A stretch of DNA of 56,056 bases, taken from positions 1 through 56,056 of the forward strand of contig NZ_JAQGJT010000099.1 of the NCBI RefSeq assembly GCF_028290495.1, in the 5' to 3' direction. Made by a program: the position numbers and the translations under genes. The notes under the pieces were generated by a model. It was not told the DNA's origin, did no database searches, and saw only the letters and a list, made by a program, of their open reading frames with translations. The first letter of the stretch is position 1; each line of letters opens with the position of its first letter. Below, in pieces: positions 35,663 through 46,602 of this stretch. This DNA comes from Tardiphaga sp. GTDB lineage: Bacteria; Pseudomonadota; Alphaproteobacteria; Rhizobiales; Xanthobacteraceae.

Positions 35663-35690
35663 TTGACTCGCGGGTCCGGCGGGCTATAAG
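35663..35690 (+). promoter_or_regulatory. Sigma-70-type promoter for rplU-rpmA
   Basis: TTGACT (35663-35668) and TATAAG (35685-35690) are separated by 16 bases. Transcription would start near 35697, giving a leader of about 170 bases before rplU. This is the clearest promoter in the window and fits a highly expressed ribosomal operon. Confidence 0.7.
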
Positions 35691-35867
35691 TCCCGCACCC
35701 GGCGCAGGTTTTCCTGACGCCGATTGTTTTTGCGTGATCGGCGGCAACGTCCCCAAGACCGCAGAAATTCGCTGAAATCTTTCGGGATGAATGCGGCGCA
35801 CCTCAAGAATTAACAAAAAGCCGGCCCGGAGCATCCGAGGTTGGAACGAGCACGAAGGAATATAACG

Positions 35868-36260
35868 ATGTTCGCAGTCATCAAGACCGGCGGGCGGCAA
35901 TACCGCGTTGTCGCAGAAGATGTACTCGAAGTAGGCAAGATCGAAGGCGAAGTTGGAACGATCATCCAGCTCGGCCAGGTTCTGGTACTCGGCGGTGATA
36001 CGCCCGTGCTCGGACTTCCGATGGTTGAGGGTGCCACCGTGGCGGCCGAAGTGCTGTCGCACAAGCGCGGCCCGAAAATCATCTCGTTCAAGAAGCGCCG
36101 CCGCAAGAATTCGCGCCGCAAGCGTGGTTACCGCGACGAAATCACCGTGTTGCGCATCACCGAGATCCTGGCAGACGGCAAGAAGCCGACCGTCGGACCG
36201 CGTCCGAAGCGCGAGAAGGCGGTTGTTGCCGCCCCCGTCGAGGCTGACGACGCCGCATAA
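35868..36260 (+). CDS. rplU: 50S ribosomal protein L21
   Basis: A 130-aa protein beginning MFAVIKTGGRQYRVVAEDVL, the invariant start of L21, with KIEGEVGTIIQLGQVLVLGG and KRRRKNSRRKRGYRDEITVL. The first 103 residues match the common length; the added tail (about 25 residues, GPRPKREKAVVAAPVEADD) is Ala/Glu-rich, as in many alphaproteobacteria. ATG 35868 has GAAGGAA just upstream; the longer frame is spurious. L21 binds 23S rRNA next to L20. rpmA follows 95 bases later. Confidence 0.97.
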   Translation: MFAVIKTGGRQYRVVAEDVLEVGKIEGEVGTIIQLGQVLVLGGDTPVLGLPMVEGATVAAEVLSHKRGPKIISFKKRRRKNSRRKRGYRDEITVLRITEILADGKKPTVGPRPKREKAVVAAPVEADDAA

Positions 36261-36355
36261 GGTTTGGCGCGGCATCAGGCCGCGACAAGTTGAAATCATG
36301 TGAGATCGCGCCCTCGGGGATGTGATCTGGAACTTCTCGAGATTGGAGACGGGCT

Positions 36356-36628
36356 ATGGCTCATAAAAAAGCAGGCGGTTCATCGCGCAACGGTCGTGAT
36401 TCGGCAGGCAAGCGCCTCGGAATCAAGGCGTACGGCGGCGAGCGCGTCATTCCTGGCAACATCATTGCGCGTCAGCGCGGCACCACCTGGCATCCCGGCC
36501 TTAATGTAGGCATGGGCACCGACCATACCCTGTTCGCCAAGGTCGAAGGCCATGTGCAGTTTCGCGCCAAAGCGAACGGCCGCACCTTCATTTCGGTTCT
36601 GCCGATTCTTGAAGCCGCGGCCGAGTAA
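36356..36628 (+). CDS. rpmA: 50S ribosomal protein L27
   Basis: A 90-aa protein, [20 protein letters not shown], then [20 protein letters not shown] and [20 protein letters not shown]. These are the canonical L27 blocks. L27's N-terminus reaches the peptidyl-transferase centre. GGAG lies seven bases before the ATG. A strong terminator follows at 36690-36720. No N-terminal cleavage extension (as in Firmicutes) is present. Confidence 0.98.
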   Translation: MAHKKAGGSSRNGRDSAGKRLGIKAYGGERVIPGNIIARQRGTTWHPGLNVGMGTDHTLFAKVEGHVQFRAKANGRTFISVLPILEAAAE

Positions 36629-36689
36629 CACGGTGGACACATTGGAGTCCGCCGGGTCCTGTTGAACCCGCGGACGCCAAAGAGGCTCC

Positions 36690-36720
36690 AAAGGGGAGGC
36701 GGGAAACCGGCCTCCCCTTT
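36690..36720 (+). terminator. Rho-independent terminator after rpmA
   Basis: AAAGGGGAGGC (36690-36700) and GCCTCCCCTTT (36710-36720) form an 11-bp stem with a 9-base loop, followed by TCGTTTGG. It closes the rplU-rpmA unit. Confidence 0.85.
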
Positions 36721-36753
36721 TCGTTTGGTGCGCCGACGCGCCAGGAGCCCGAG

Positions 36754-37350
36754 ATGCTGCAGGATATCCCGACACCGACACAACTAGACCCCCTTGAATC
36801 AACAGGCTGCATCCTCGAGACCGAGCGTCTCGCGTTGCGCAGGCCGACGCTCGCCGATACCAAGGCGATCGCGCATCTCGCCAATGACCGGCGCATCGCG
36901 GAGATGACGCGCCGGCTGCCGCATCCCTATCTGCACGATCACGCGGTCGAATTCGTCAATGCGCTCAGCGCCGGCAGCGACACCGTGTTCCTCATCGAAC
37001 TGGACCGGCAGCCGATCGGCCTCGTCGGCATCGACTGGCGCGAGCCGGAAGTGCCGGAGCTCGGCTACTGGCTCGGCGTCGCGCACTGGGGCCAAGGCTA
37101 TGCGACGGAAGCGGCGCGCGCGATGATCGATTTCACCTTTGAGGAATTCGCCGTCGAGCACCTGATTTCAGGCGCGCGCGTCGCCAATCCGGCGTCGCGC
37201 AACATCCTGGAGAAGTGCGGTTTCCAGTGGAGCGGCGTCGAACTGCATCGCTTCGCGGCGATCGGCTCATCGACGCCGGTGGACCGCTTCAAGCTCAGCC
37301 GCAGCGTATGGTCATCGCTGAAGCACTGGGGGACTTCGACGCGGCGATAG
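36754..37350 (+). CDS. GNAT-family N-acetyltransferase (RimJ/RimL type)
   Basis: A 198-aa acetyltransferase with the RimJ-like start ILETERLALRRPTLADTKAI, PIGLVGIDWREPEVPELGYW, the acetyl-CoA loop GVAHWGQGYATEAARAMIDF and ARVANPASRNILEKCGFQWS. It probably acetylates a protein N-terminus or small amine. CAGGAGCCCGAG precedes the ATG. It follows the rpmA terminator, and this position next to rpmA and obgE is a conserved arrangement in this bacterial group. Confidence 0.9.
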   Translation: MLQDIPTPTQLDPLESTGCILETERLALRRPTLADTKAIAHLANDRRIAEMTRRLPHPYLHDHAVEFVNALSAGSDTVFLIELDRQPIGLVGIDWREPEVPELGYWLGVAHWGQGYATEAARAMIDFTFEEFAVEHLISGARVANPASRNILEKCGFQWSGVELHRFAAIGSSTPVDRFKLSRSVWSSLKHWGTSTRR

Positions 37351-37360
37351 CGCCGAATCA

Positions 37361-37393
37361 TTCTTCCTTCTCCTGTTCGGGGAGAAGGAAGAA
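37361..37393. terminator. Bidirectional hairpin terminator between convergent genes
   Basis: TTCTTCCTTCTCC (37361-37373) and GGAGAAGGAAGAA (37381-37393) form a perfect 13-bp stem with a 7-base loop. It separates the forward GNAT gene from the reverse EamA gene. Confidence 0.75.
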
Positions 37394-37396
37394 AGG

Positions 37397-39528
<2,132 letters not shown>

Positions 39529-39562
39529 TCCCCTCCCCGCAACACTGTCGCCGAAGCCTGCC

Positions 39563-40693
39563 ATGTCGTGTCCCGAGCTGAAGAACTTCCGCCGTATCGT
39601 CATCAAGGTCGGCTCGTCGCTGCTGATCGATTCGGCCAAGGGCGAGGTGAAGTCGGCTTGGCTGACGGCGCTGGCGGCGGACATCGCGAAATTGCACGCC
39701 GATGGCTGCGACGTGCTCGTCGTGTCGTCCGGGTCGATCGCGCTGGGGCGGAGCAAACTGAAACTGCCGCGCGGCGCGCTGAAGCTTGAGGAGAGCCAGG
39801 CCGCCGCCGCCGTGGGGCAGATCGCGCTGGCGCGGATCTGGTCGGAAGTGCTGGGCCATCACGGCATCGGCGCCGGCCAGATTCTGGTGACGTTGCAGGA
39901 CACCGAGGAGCGCCGCCGCTATCTCAACGCGCGCTCGACCATTGCCAAGCTGCTGGAATGGCAGGTGGTGCCGGTTATCAACGAGAACGATACGGTCGCC
40001 ACCAACGAAATCCGTTATGGCGACAATGACCGCCTCGCCGCGCGCGTCGCGACCATGGCGTCGGCCGATCTGCTGGTGCTGCTGTCGGACATCGACGGGC
40101 TCTACACCGCGCCGCCCGGCGCCAATCCCGATGCGAAGCTGATTCCCGTGGTCGAATCCGTCACGGCCGAAATCGAGGCGATGGCGGGCGCCGCGGAATC
40201 CGAACTGTCGCGCGGCGGCATGTACACCAAGATCGAGGCCGCCAAGATCGCGACCACCGCCGGCACGCATATGCTGATCGCGTCGGGCAAGATCGCGCAT
40301 CCCCTGCAGGCGATCGCCGATGGCGGGCGTTGCACATGGTTTCTCACCCCCGCCAATCCCGTCACCGCGCGAAAGCGCTGGATCGCAGGCTCGCTGGAGC
40401 CGAAGGGCACGCTGACGATCGACGCCGGCGCTGTCACCGCGCTGCGCGCCGGCAAGAGCCTGCTGCCGGCCGGCGTGACCCGCGTCGAGGGCCAGTTCGC
40501 GCGCGGCGACGCCGTGGTGGTGCGCGGCCCCGATACGCAGGAGATCGGCCGCGGGCTTGTGGCCTATGACATCGAGCATGCCGAGCAGATCAAGGGCCAC
40601 TCCTCGCCCGACGTGATGCGCATTCTGGGCATCACCGGCCGCGCCGAAATGATCCACCGCGACGACCTCGTGATCGGCGTCGCCCCGGTCTGA
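39563..40693 (+). CDS. proB: Glutamate 5-kinase
   Basis: A 376-aa enzyme that phosphorylates L-glutamate, the first step of proline synthesis. [74 protein letters not shown] and [13 protein letters not shown] mark the amino-acid kinase domain; [20 protein letters not shown] follows. The last 100 residues are a PUA domain. Its usual partner proA is not next to it; a palindromic repeat and a small secreted protein follow. proB is probably cotranscribed with obgE. Confidence 0.96.
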   Translation: MSCPELKNFRRIVIKVGSSLLIDSAKGEVKSAWLTALAADIAKLHADGCDVLVVSSGSIALGRSKLKLPRGALKLEESQAAAAVGQIALARIWSEVLGHHGIGAGQILVTLQDTEERRRYLNARSTIAKLLEWQVVPVINENDTVATNEIRYGDNDRLAARVATMASADLLVLLSDIDGLYTAPPGANPDAKLIPVVESVTAEIEAMAGAAESELSRGGMYTKIEAAKIATTAGTHMLIASGKIAHPLQAIADGGRCTWFLTPANPVTARKRWIAGSLEPKGTLTIDAGAVTALRAGKSLLPAGVTRVEGQFARGDAVVVRGPDTQEIGRGLVAYDIEHAEQIKGHSSPDVMRILGITGRAEMIHRDDLVIGVAPV

Positions 40694-40701
40694 GCCTCCG
40701 T

Positions 40702-40828
40702 CCTCATGGTGAGGAGTGCGCTTGTTGGCGCGCGTCTCGAACCATGACGCGATTGTCGTCCATCCCGAGCGAATGGCCTTGCCATTCGCTGGAGACGCGG
40801 TCGAAGGTGACCGCTCCTCAGGATGAGG
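40702..40828. repeat. Intergenic palindromic repeat unit
   Basis: CCTCATGGTGAGGAG (40702-40716) pairs with CTCCTCAGGATGAGG (40814-40828) with 13 of 15 bases matching. The inner part (CGTCTCGAACCATGACG ... TCGAAGGTGACCG) resembles a dispersed repeat known from Bradyrhizobium-type intergenic regions. It lies between proB and the next gene, where proA might be expected. Confidence 0.6.
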
Positions 40829-40938
40829 GAGAGTCTGGGGAGAAGATGAACGTCTCGGGGCGAGAGCACTCCAATAGTAGCAACGAAACCCCACGTCGTG
40901 CATTATCCCTGGATTGCATCGTCGACCGGATACATCCC

Positions 40939-41151
40939 ATGATCAGATTTGCACTGATGATTCCAATACTGCTTTTCGCATCTGCGGCATCGGCCCAGCA
41001 GAACAACCAGTCGGCCTGCGCGCGCGACGTGTCGCGTTTCTGTCGCGCCAAGATGAATGACGGCGACATGGTCGTCCTCGGCTGCCTCAAGGAACACCGC
41101 GCCAAGCTCGGCAAGGCCTGCGCCAAGGTGCTGGCGGATAACGGCCAGTAA
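40939..41151 (+). CDS. Small secreted cysteine-rich protein (GLG1-like repeat)
   Basis: A 70-aa protein. It begins MIRFALMIPILLFASAASAQ, a clear Sec signal peptide with an ASA|QQ cleavage site near residue 19. The mature part (about 50 aa) has four cysteines in the spacing C-x7-C-x12-C-x11-C (CARDVSRFC, VVLGCLKEH, LGKACAKVL), which resembles the Cys-rich GLG1 repeat of Golgi proteins and of many small rhizobial periplasmic proteins. Two disulfides are likely. It ends directly against the reverse MFS gene: the two stops are adjacent with no spacing. Function unknown. Confidence 0.75.
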   Translation: MIRFALMIPILLFASAASAQQNNQSACARDVSRFCRAKMNDGDMVVLGCLKEHRAKLGKACAKVLADNGQ

Positions 41152-42840
41152 TCAGCCGCTGGGGCCAATAGACGTCGACACCGGCAGCACCTCGCTGGCG
41201 GCGCGATCCGGCGTATCGTCTTTCCAGCGTACCGAGCCGAACGGCCGTTCCAGCATGCGGCGGACGCGGACCGGATCCGGACCCAGATGATAGTCCACGG
41301 CACGCTGGTACAACGCACGCTCGGACTGCGTCGAACGGTTGCGCTGCCGCAGGAAGTCGAGCCAGGTCGGGCAATGATAGCGCTCGGTCCACAGTTCGGG
41401 GTCGGCAATATCGCGCGCGATCGACCAGCCATAGGCGCCGTTGCGCTGCCTTGAGAGCTGGACGTCCTGCATCACGCCGTGGAAGGCGCGCGCGCTGTCC
41501 TGATCGACACGGTACTCGATTTCCACCACCAGCGGCCCGCTGCGCCCGGTCAACGGCAATTGCACTTCGGGATCGGCGAGCATGCCAGCATCCTCGTCGC
41601 GCGCACCGATCGGCGGCATTTTCAGCCACAGGCCGAACAGCGGCGACAGGAACATCGCCGCCCCCGAAACCAGCAGCGCCATCTCGACGCCGACGCTGTC
41701 GGTGAGCCAGCCCCAGCCCCAGCTGCCGATGGCGATGCCGCCGGCGATCGCTGCCTGGAACGCGGCGAGCGAACGGCCGGCGACCCAGCGCGGCGCCGAC
41801 AGCTGCACGCCTATATTGAACAGCGCGATCGCCAGCATCCATACCGAGCCCGCAACCACCAGAGCCGCGGCGGTCAGCACCGGCTCACGGCTCACCGCGA
41901 TGACGGCGATGGCAGCGCCCATGATCAGCGCGCAGGCGCGGATCGAGGCCTCGCCGCCGAGATGCTTGCGGACATGACCAATATTGAGCGCGCCGACCAC
42001 CGCACCCATGCCGAAGGCGCCGAGCATGATGCCGTAGGTCTGCGCGCCGCCATGCAGCAGGTCGCGCGCCACCAGCGGCATCAGCGCCGACACCGAGCCG
42101 CCGCAGATGCCGGTGATCAAGGTGCGCGTGAGCACGATGCGGATCGACGGCGAATTGGCGATGTAGCGCACGCCCGAGACGATGGCGCGGCTGAGCCGCT
42201 CGCGCGGCAACCGCGATACTTCGGTATTGCGCCGCCACAGGAACAGCACCACCAGCAGCGGGATGTACAGCACCGCATTGGCCGCGAAAGCCGCGACCGC
42301 ACCGGCAGTGGCCACCACGATGCCGCCGATCGCCGGGCCGAAGCTGCGCGCGATATTGTAGCTGATACCGTTCAGCGCCACCGCCGAAGGCAGAACACCC
42401 GGGGGCACCTGTTCGCCTACCGAGGACTGCCAGGCCGGGCCGAACAGCGCCATACCGCTGCCGATCACGAAGCAGAACGCCAACAGGATGTTCGGCGTCA
42501 CCAGCCCGAGCCAGGTCAGCGTCGTCAGGATGGATGCGCCGACCAGCGACAGCACCAGCGAGACCAGCGACACGACGCGGCGGTCATACATGTCCGCGAC
42601 CGCACCGGCCGGCATCGAGATCAGCATGATCGGCAGCATCAAGGCGGTCTGCACCAGCGCAACCTTGTCGGCGGTGGCCGTCATCTGGGTCATCGCCCAG
42701 GCCGCGCCGACGCTCTGGATCATCAGGCCGAGGTTGGACAGCAGACTGGCCAGCCAGATCCGGCGAAACACCACAATGCCCAGCGGCGCCGCAATACTGT
42801 CGGCGGCAAACCTTGGTGATTTCAGCACTGGCGTCATCAT
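41152..42840 (-). CDS. MFS transporter, MFS_3/EntS-like, with C-terminal soluble domain
   Basis: A 562-aa exporter of the DHA3 type. The twelve-helix core has LASLLSNLGLMIQSVGAAWA, AVADMYDRRVV (the loop 2-3 motif), WQSSVGEQVPPGVLPSAVAL and NGISYNIARSFGPAIGGIVV, closely like 'transmembrane secretion effector' proteins (PF05977). The last 140 residues are soluble and have an ABM-like start (VVEIEYRVDQDSARAFHGVM), as in long members of this family. A ribosome site GCAGGGA is directly before the tandem ATG ATG. Substrate unknown. It is divergent from the P450 gene. Confidence 0.9.
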   Translation of the reverse strand: MMTPVLKSPRFAADSIAAPLGIVVFRRIWLASLLSNLGLMIQSVGAAWAMTQMTATADKVALVQTALMLPIMLISMPAGAVADMYDRRVVSLVSLVLSLVGASILTTLTWLGLVTPNILLAFCFVIGSGMALFGPAWQSSVGEQVPPGVLPSAVALNGISYNIARSFGPAIGGIVVATAGAVAAFAANAVLYIPLLVVLFLWRRNTEVSRLPRERLSRAIVSGVRYIANSPSIRIVLTRTLITGICGGSVSALMPLVARDLLHGGAQTYGIMLGAFGMGAVVGALNIGHVRKHLGGEASIRACALIMGAAIAVIAVSREPVLTAAALVVAGSVWMLAIALFNIGVQLSAPRWVAGRSLAAFQAAIAGGIAIGSWGWGWLTDSVGVEMALLVSGAAMFLSPLFGLWLKMPPIGARDEDAGMLADPEVQLPLTGRSGPLVVEIEYRVDQDSARAFHGVMQDVQLSRQRNGAYGWSIARDIADPELWTERYHCPTWLDFLRQRNRSTQSERALYQRAVDYHLGPDPVRVRRMLERPFGSVRWKDDTPDRAASEVLPVSTSIGPSG

Positions 42841-43048
42841 TCCCTGCCGCTATCTGCAAAGCACTGTCGGCGCGCGAGCGATCCGCCGGTGATATCCTTG
42901 TGATGCCTGCGAATCTCACGGGCTGTCCAGTACCAGCGACGCCGTGGGGGCATGCTATAATTTGCAGGCGACACCTTGCCGGGAGACGGCGCGCCGCGCC
43001 ATCATGGCGCCCGGATTGGCCGCTCCACTCTCTCTCCGGGAGCATCCC

Positions 43049-44431
43049 ATGAGCATCGCCGAAAGCAACGATATCTTCGCCCTGCGCGCCCCTCTGGTGC
43101 CGCCGTCACCGCCGCGCGCGGCCGAGGGCATGGGGCCGTTCGGCCGGATGGCCTTGATGCGCAGAAGCGTGATCGGCACCTGGGGCCAGCGCGCCTATGA
43201 AGAGGACATCGTCAAGGGCCGCTTCTTCGGCCATGCCAGTTTCATCCTGAACGCGCCCGACGATATCCGCCATGTGCTGGTCGACAATTACGAGAACTAC
43301 ACCCGCACCGCGGCCGGCATCCGCGTGCTCCGGCCGATGCTCGGCGAAGGCCTGCTGCTGGCGGAGGGGCGCAGCTGGAAGCACCAGCGCCGCACGCTGG
43401 CACCGGCCTTCACGCCGCGCGCGGTGACCACGCTGGTGCCGCACATGATGTCGGCGATCGAGGAAACGCTGGCCGAATTGGGCCACGCCACCGGCGCCGT
43501 CGACCTGCGCGAGGTGCTGCAGCGGATGACGCTGGAGATCGCCGGCCGCACGATGTTTTCCTACGGCATGGCGCGCCACGGCCGCGCGTTACGCGGCTTC
43601 GTGATCGAGTACGGCCAGAATCTGGCGCGACCGCATGTCCTCGACCTGCTGCTGCCGCTGGGCTGGCCGACGCCGCAGGACATTGCGCGCCACTTCTTCC
43701 GCAAGCGCTGGACCCGCTTCGTCGCCATGCTGATTGCCGAACGCCGCGCCGCCGGCAAGCTGGACGGCGCGCCGCCGCGCGACCTGTTCGACCTGATGGT
43801 CGCGGCGCGCGACCCGGAGACCGGCGACGCCTTCTCCGACGCGCAGCTCGGCGATCAGGTGGCGACGATGATCCTCGCCGGCCACGAGACCACCGCAACG
43901 GCTTTGTTCTGGGGGCTGTATCTGCTGGCGCTCGATCCCGACACGCAGGCGCGCGTCGCCGCAGAAGCCAAGGCGGCTGATACCGGCACGCTCGATATCG
44001 ACCGGCTGAAATTCACCCGGGCGGTGATCGACGAGACGATGCGGCTGTATCCGCCGGCATTCCTGATCGCACGCGCGGCGGCCGGACCGGACAGGCTCGG
44101 CGGAGAGAACGTCGTGAAGAACGACGTCGTCCTGATCGCGCCGTGGCTGCTGCACCGGCACGAAAAGCTCTGGGAACAGCCCAACGCCTTCCTGCCGGAA
44201 CGCTTCCTGCCCGGCGCGCCGCCGCCGGACCGCTACGCCTATCTGCCGTTCGGCGTTGGCGCCCGTGTCTGCATCGGCGCGCATTTCGCGCTGGTCGAGG
44301 CGACGCTGGCGCTGGCGAAGCTTATCGGCGCGTTCCGCGTCGAACTCATGGAGACCTCCCCGGTGCTGCCGGTCGGCATCGTCACGACGCAGCCGGACCA
44401 CTCGCCGATGTTCCGGATCGCGCAGAGGTGA
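43049..44431 (+). CDS. Cytochrome P450
   Basis: A 460-aa heme monooxygenase. MILAGHETTATALFWGLYLL is the I-helix oxygen-activating motif, DETMRLYPPAFLIARAAAG contains ExxR, NAFLPERFLPG is the PERF motif, and LPFGVGARVCIGAHFALVEA is the heme-binding loop with the axial Cys. No signal or anchor is obvious. The class resembles bacterial fatty-acid/terpene-type P450s (CYP4-like sequence order). No ferredoxin or reductase gene is next to it. ATG 43049 has GGGAG eight bases upstream; longer frames are not conserved. The substrate is unknown. Confidence 0.93.
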   Translation: MSIAESNDIFALRAPLVPPSPPRAAEGMGPFGRMALMRRSVIGTWGQRAYEEDIVKGRFFGHASFILNAPDDIRHVLVDNYENYTRTAAGIRVLRPMLGEGLLLAEGRSWKHQRRTLAPAFTPRAVTTLVPHMMSAIEETLAELGHATGAVDLREVLQRMTLEIAGRTMFSYGMARHGRALRGFVIEYGQNLARPHVLDLLLPLGWPTPQDIARHFFRKRWTRFVAMLIAERRAAGKLDGAPPRDLFDLMVAARDPETGDAFSDAQLGDQVATMILAGHETTATALFWGLYLLALDPDTQARVAAEAKAADTGTLDIDRLKFTRAVIDETMRLYPPAFLIARAAAGPDRLGGENVVKNDVVLIAPWLLHRHEKLWEQPNAFLPERFLPGAPPPDRYAYLPFGVGARVCIGAHFALVEATLALAKLIGAFRVELMETSPVLPVGIVTTQPDHSPMFRIAQR

Positions 44432-44479
44432 AGCCGCGGCCTGCTTGGAGGCCGGCCTGATTCGTTCTAGACTTCGTGC

Positions 44480-45889
44480 ATGAGCGATACACACGCCCAG
44501 CTATCCGTGCTCAGACAGACAGCCGATCCGCTGGTCGTTGAAGCCATCGAGAACCTGATCGACAAGGGTGAAGACCACGAACTCAACCGCATCAATGTGC
44601 TGGATTTCGCAGCACACCGCGGATTGAACGAAGAGCGGGTGATTTCGGGGTTCCTTCATGCCTCGCGTCTCGGCCTGTTCGAACTCACTTGGAACGTACT
44701 CTGCCCCGGCTGCAGCGGCGTGCTCGACGCCCATTCCACCCTGAAATCACTGCGCCACGATGACTATCATTGCGGGCTGTGCGCCTGCGGTTACGAGGCG
44801 TCGGTGGACGAACAGGTCGAGGTCGCCTTCACGGTAAGTCCGCGGGTGCGGCGGATCGCGGCCCATGATCCGAACTCGCTGCCGATCTGGGAATATTTCA
44901 AGCAGATATTCTGGAGCTCCGGTGTCGATTTCAACAAGGAGTCGTTTGCCGAGCTGTCCGAAGAGGTTGTGCTGGACGCGATCGAATTGCCTTCGCACGA
45001 GAAGGCGTCGCTGTCGCTGCAACTGCCGAAGCAGTTCATTATCGTCTTCGAACCCGTGACCCATGCGGCGCAGTTCATCGACGTTCAGGGCGAGCCGACC
45101 CGCGAGCGGCAGCAGCTCTCGCTGATCTACAACCGGGTGCAGGCGCCGACCGGAACAATCACGTTGCGTCCCGGCCCGTTGCGGCTGTCGCTCGACAACC
45201 AGACCGAAGTGCGCGTCCTGCCCTCGGTATTCGTCGCCGCCGACGCGCTCCATCATCTGATCGGCAAGCGCAAGCCGTTCCTGACCGCAAAGCGGATCCT
45301 GACCAACCAGACATTCCGTGACGTCTACAAGGCGGACAATCTTACCATCGACCAGCGGCTGAAGATCACCTCCCTGACCTTCCTGTTCACCGACCTCAAA
45401 GGCTCCACCGCGCTCTATGAGCGCGTCGGCGACCTCGCCGCCTTCGATCTGGTGCGCGCGCATTTTCACGCGCTTCTGGAGATCATCTCCTCGGAAGCCG
45501 GCGCTGTGGTGAAGACCATCGGCGACGCCGTGATGGCGACCTTCACACGGCCCGAGCAGGCGTTGGCCGCCGGCCTGCGGATGCGCGCCGCGATGGATCA
45601 GCTCAACGCCGAACGCGGCACGCGCGATCTGATGGTCAAGATCGGCATCCATGAGGGGCCGTGCCTGGCGGTAATGCTGAACGAGCGGCAGGATTACTTC
45701 GGTCAGACCGTCAATATCGCGGCGAGGGTGCAGGGCGTCTCGAACGCGCAGGCGATCCACGTCACCGGCACAGTGCGCTCGGCGCAGGCGGTGGACGAGA
45801 TGCTGCGCAAGGCGGACATCGTCCCGATCGAAAAACAGGCCGCCTTGCGCGGCATCGCCGACAAGGTCGTGGTCTACGAAATTCCCTGA
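44480..45889 (+). CDS. Class III adenylate/guanylate cyclase with N-terminal DUF5939-like region
   Basis: A 469-aa protein. The C-terminal third is a class III cyclase: LTFLFTDLKGSTALYERVGD with the first metal Asp, VVKTIGDAVMATFTRPEQAL with the second, MVKIGIHEGPCLAVMLNERQ and DYFGQTVNIAARVQG with the Asn/Arg that stabilise the reaction. The N-terminal part has a winged-helix-like stretch and Cys75, Cys78, Cys98, Cys101 and Cys103 (CPGC and CGLCAC), which may bind zinc. It starts 48 bases after the P450 stop. Regulation by metal or redox state is an inference. The ATP versus GTP choice is not settled. Confidence 0.88.
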   Translation: MSDTHAQLSVLRQTADPLVVEAIENLIDKGEDHELNRINVLDFAAHRGLNEERVISGFLHASRLGLFELTWNVLCPGCSGVLDAHSTLKSLRHDDYHCGLCACGYEASVDEQVEVAFTVSPRVRRIAAHDPNSLPIWEYFKQIFWSSGVDFNKESFAELSEEVVLDAIELPSHEKASLSLQLPKQFIIVFEPVTHAAQFIDVQGEPTRERQQLSLIYNRVQAPTGTITLRPGPLRLSLDNQTEVRVLPSVFVAADALHHLIGKRKPFLTAKRILTNQTFRDVYKADNLTIDQRLKITSLTFLFTDLKGSTALYERVGDLAAFDLVRAHFHALLEIISSEAGAVVKTIGDAVMATFTRPEQALAAGLRMRAAMDQLNAERGTRDLMVKIGIHEGPCLAVMLNERQDYFGQTVNIAARVQGVSNAQAIHVTGTVRSAQAVDEMLRKADIVPIEKQAALRGIADKVVVYEIP

Positions 45890-46005
45890 AGCGCTGTGCC
45901 GCAGGCATTGCCGAATGGTAATACCGCCGGAAGGAACCCGGTTGCATTGCACGCGTTGCGTTTTCGCGCCACAAAGGTGGCGTGTTTTCCAGACGGGACA
46001 GTTTG

Positions 46006-46482
46006 ATGTTTGATAAATTGCGCGATTTCATTGCCGACGTCGTCTCGCCGGGCGCGCAGGCCCAGCAGTTCGACGATACCGGCTATCGCCTCGCCGCCAC
46101 CGCGCTGATGGTCCACGTGGTCTCGCTCGACGGCGAACCGACCGCGATCGAGAAGACCAAACTGCACAGCCTGATCGAGAGCCGCTTCGGGCTCGACCCC
46201 GGCACAGCCGACAAATTGATCGCCGCCGCGACTTTGGTCGAGGGCGACGCGGTCGATCTGTATCACTTCACCAGCGTGATCATGCGCGCGGTCGACGAGG
46301 CCGGCCGGATCCGCATCATCGAGATGATGTGGGAACTGGTCTATGCCGACGGCAAGGTTTCCGAATTCGAGGAGAACGTGGTGTGGCGCGCGGCCGACCT
46401 GCTCGGCGTGTCATCGCGCGACCGCATCGAACTGAAGCGACGCAGCGCAAGCGGGGCGGCGACCTCGGATGCATCAGCCTGA
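46006..46482 (+). CDS. TerB-family protein
   Basis: A 158-aa all-helical protein. YRLAATALMVHVVSLDGEPT, AIEKTKLHSLIESRFGLDPG, MRAVDEAGRIRIIEMMWELV, YADGKVSEFEENVVWRAADL. The repeated 'hydrophobic-x-x-x-x-D-G' segments with Asp/Glu are the TerB (tellurite resistance B) metal-binding pattern. It probably folds as two four-helix units. It stands alone here; no other ter genes are near, so tellurite resistance is not implied. GGGA lies before ATG 46006. Role unknown. Confidence 0.85.
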   Translation: MFDKLRDFIADVVSPGAQAQQFDDTGYRLAATALMVHVVSLDGEPTAIEKTKLHSLIESRFGLDPGTADKLIAAATLVEGDAVDLYHFTSVIMRAVDEAGRIRIIEMMWELVYADGKVSEFEENVVWRAADLLGVSSRDRIELKRRSASGAATSDASA

Positions 46483-46602
46483 CCTGGCAGCATTGGTAGT
46501 CCGATGCGGCTTCGCGCTTGCGGATAACTGGTATCCCTATATTAAAAGAGTTGTAGTTTCCAAATCGCACTCCCGTGACCATGATGGCAAGAGCATCGCA
46601 TT

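Noticed and set aside
41479..42819. A 446-codon plus-strand frame
   Set aside because: Antisense to the MFS transporter; it is repetitive Arg/His/Gln/Asp-rich and lacks any domain.
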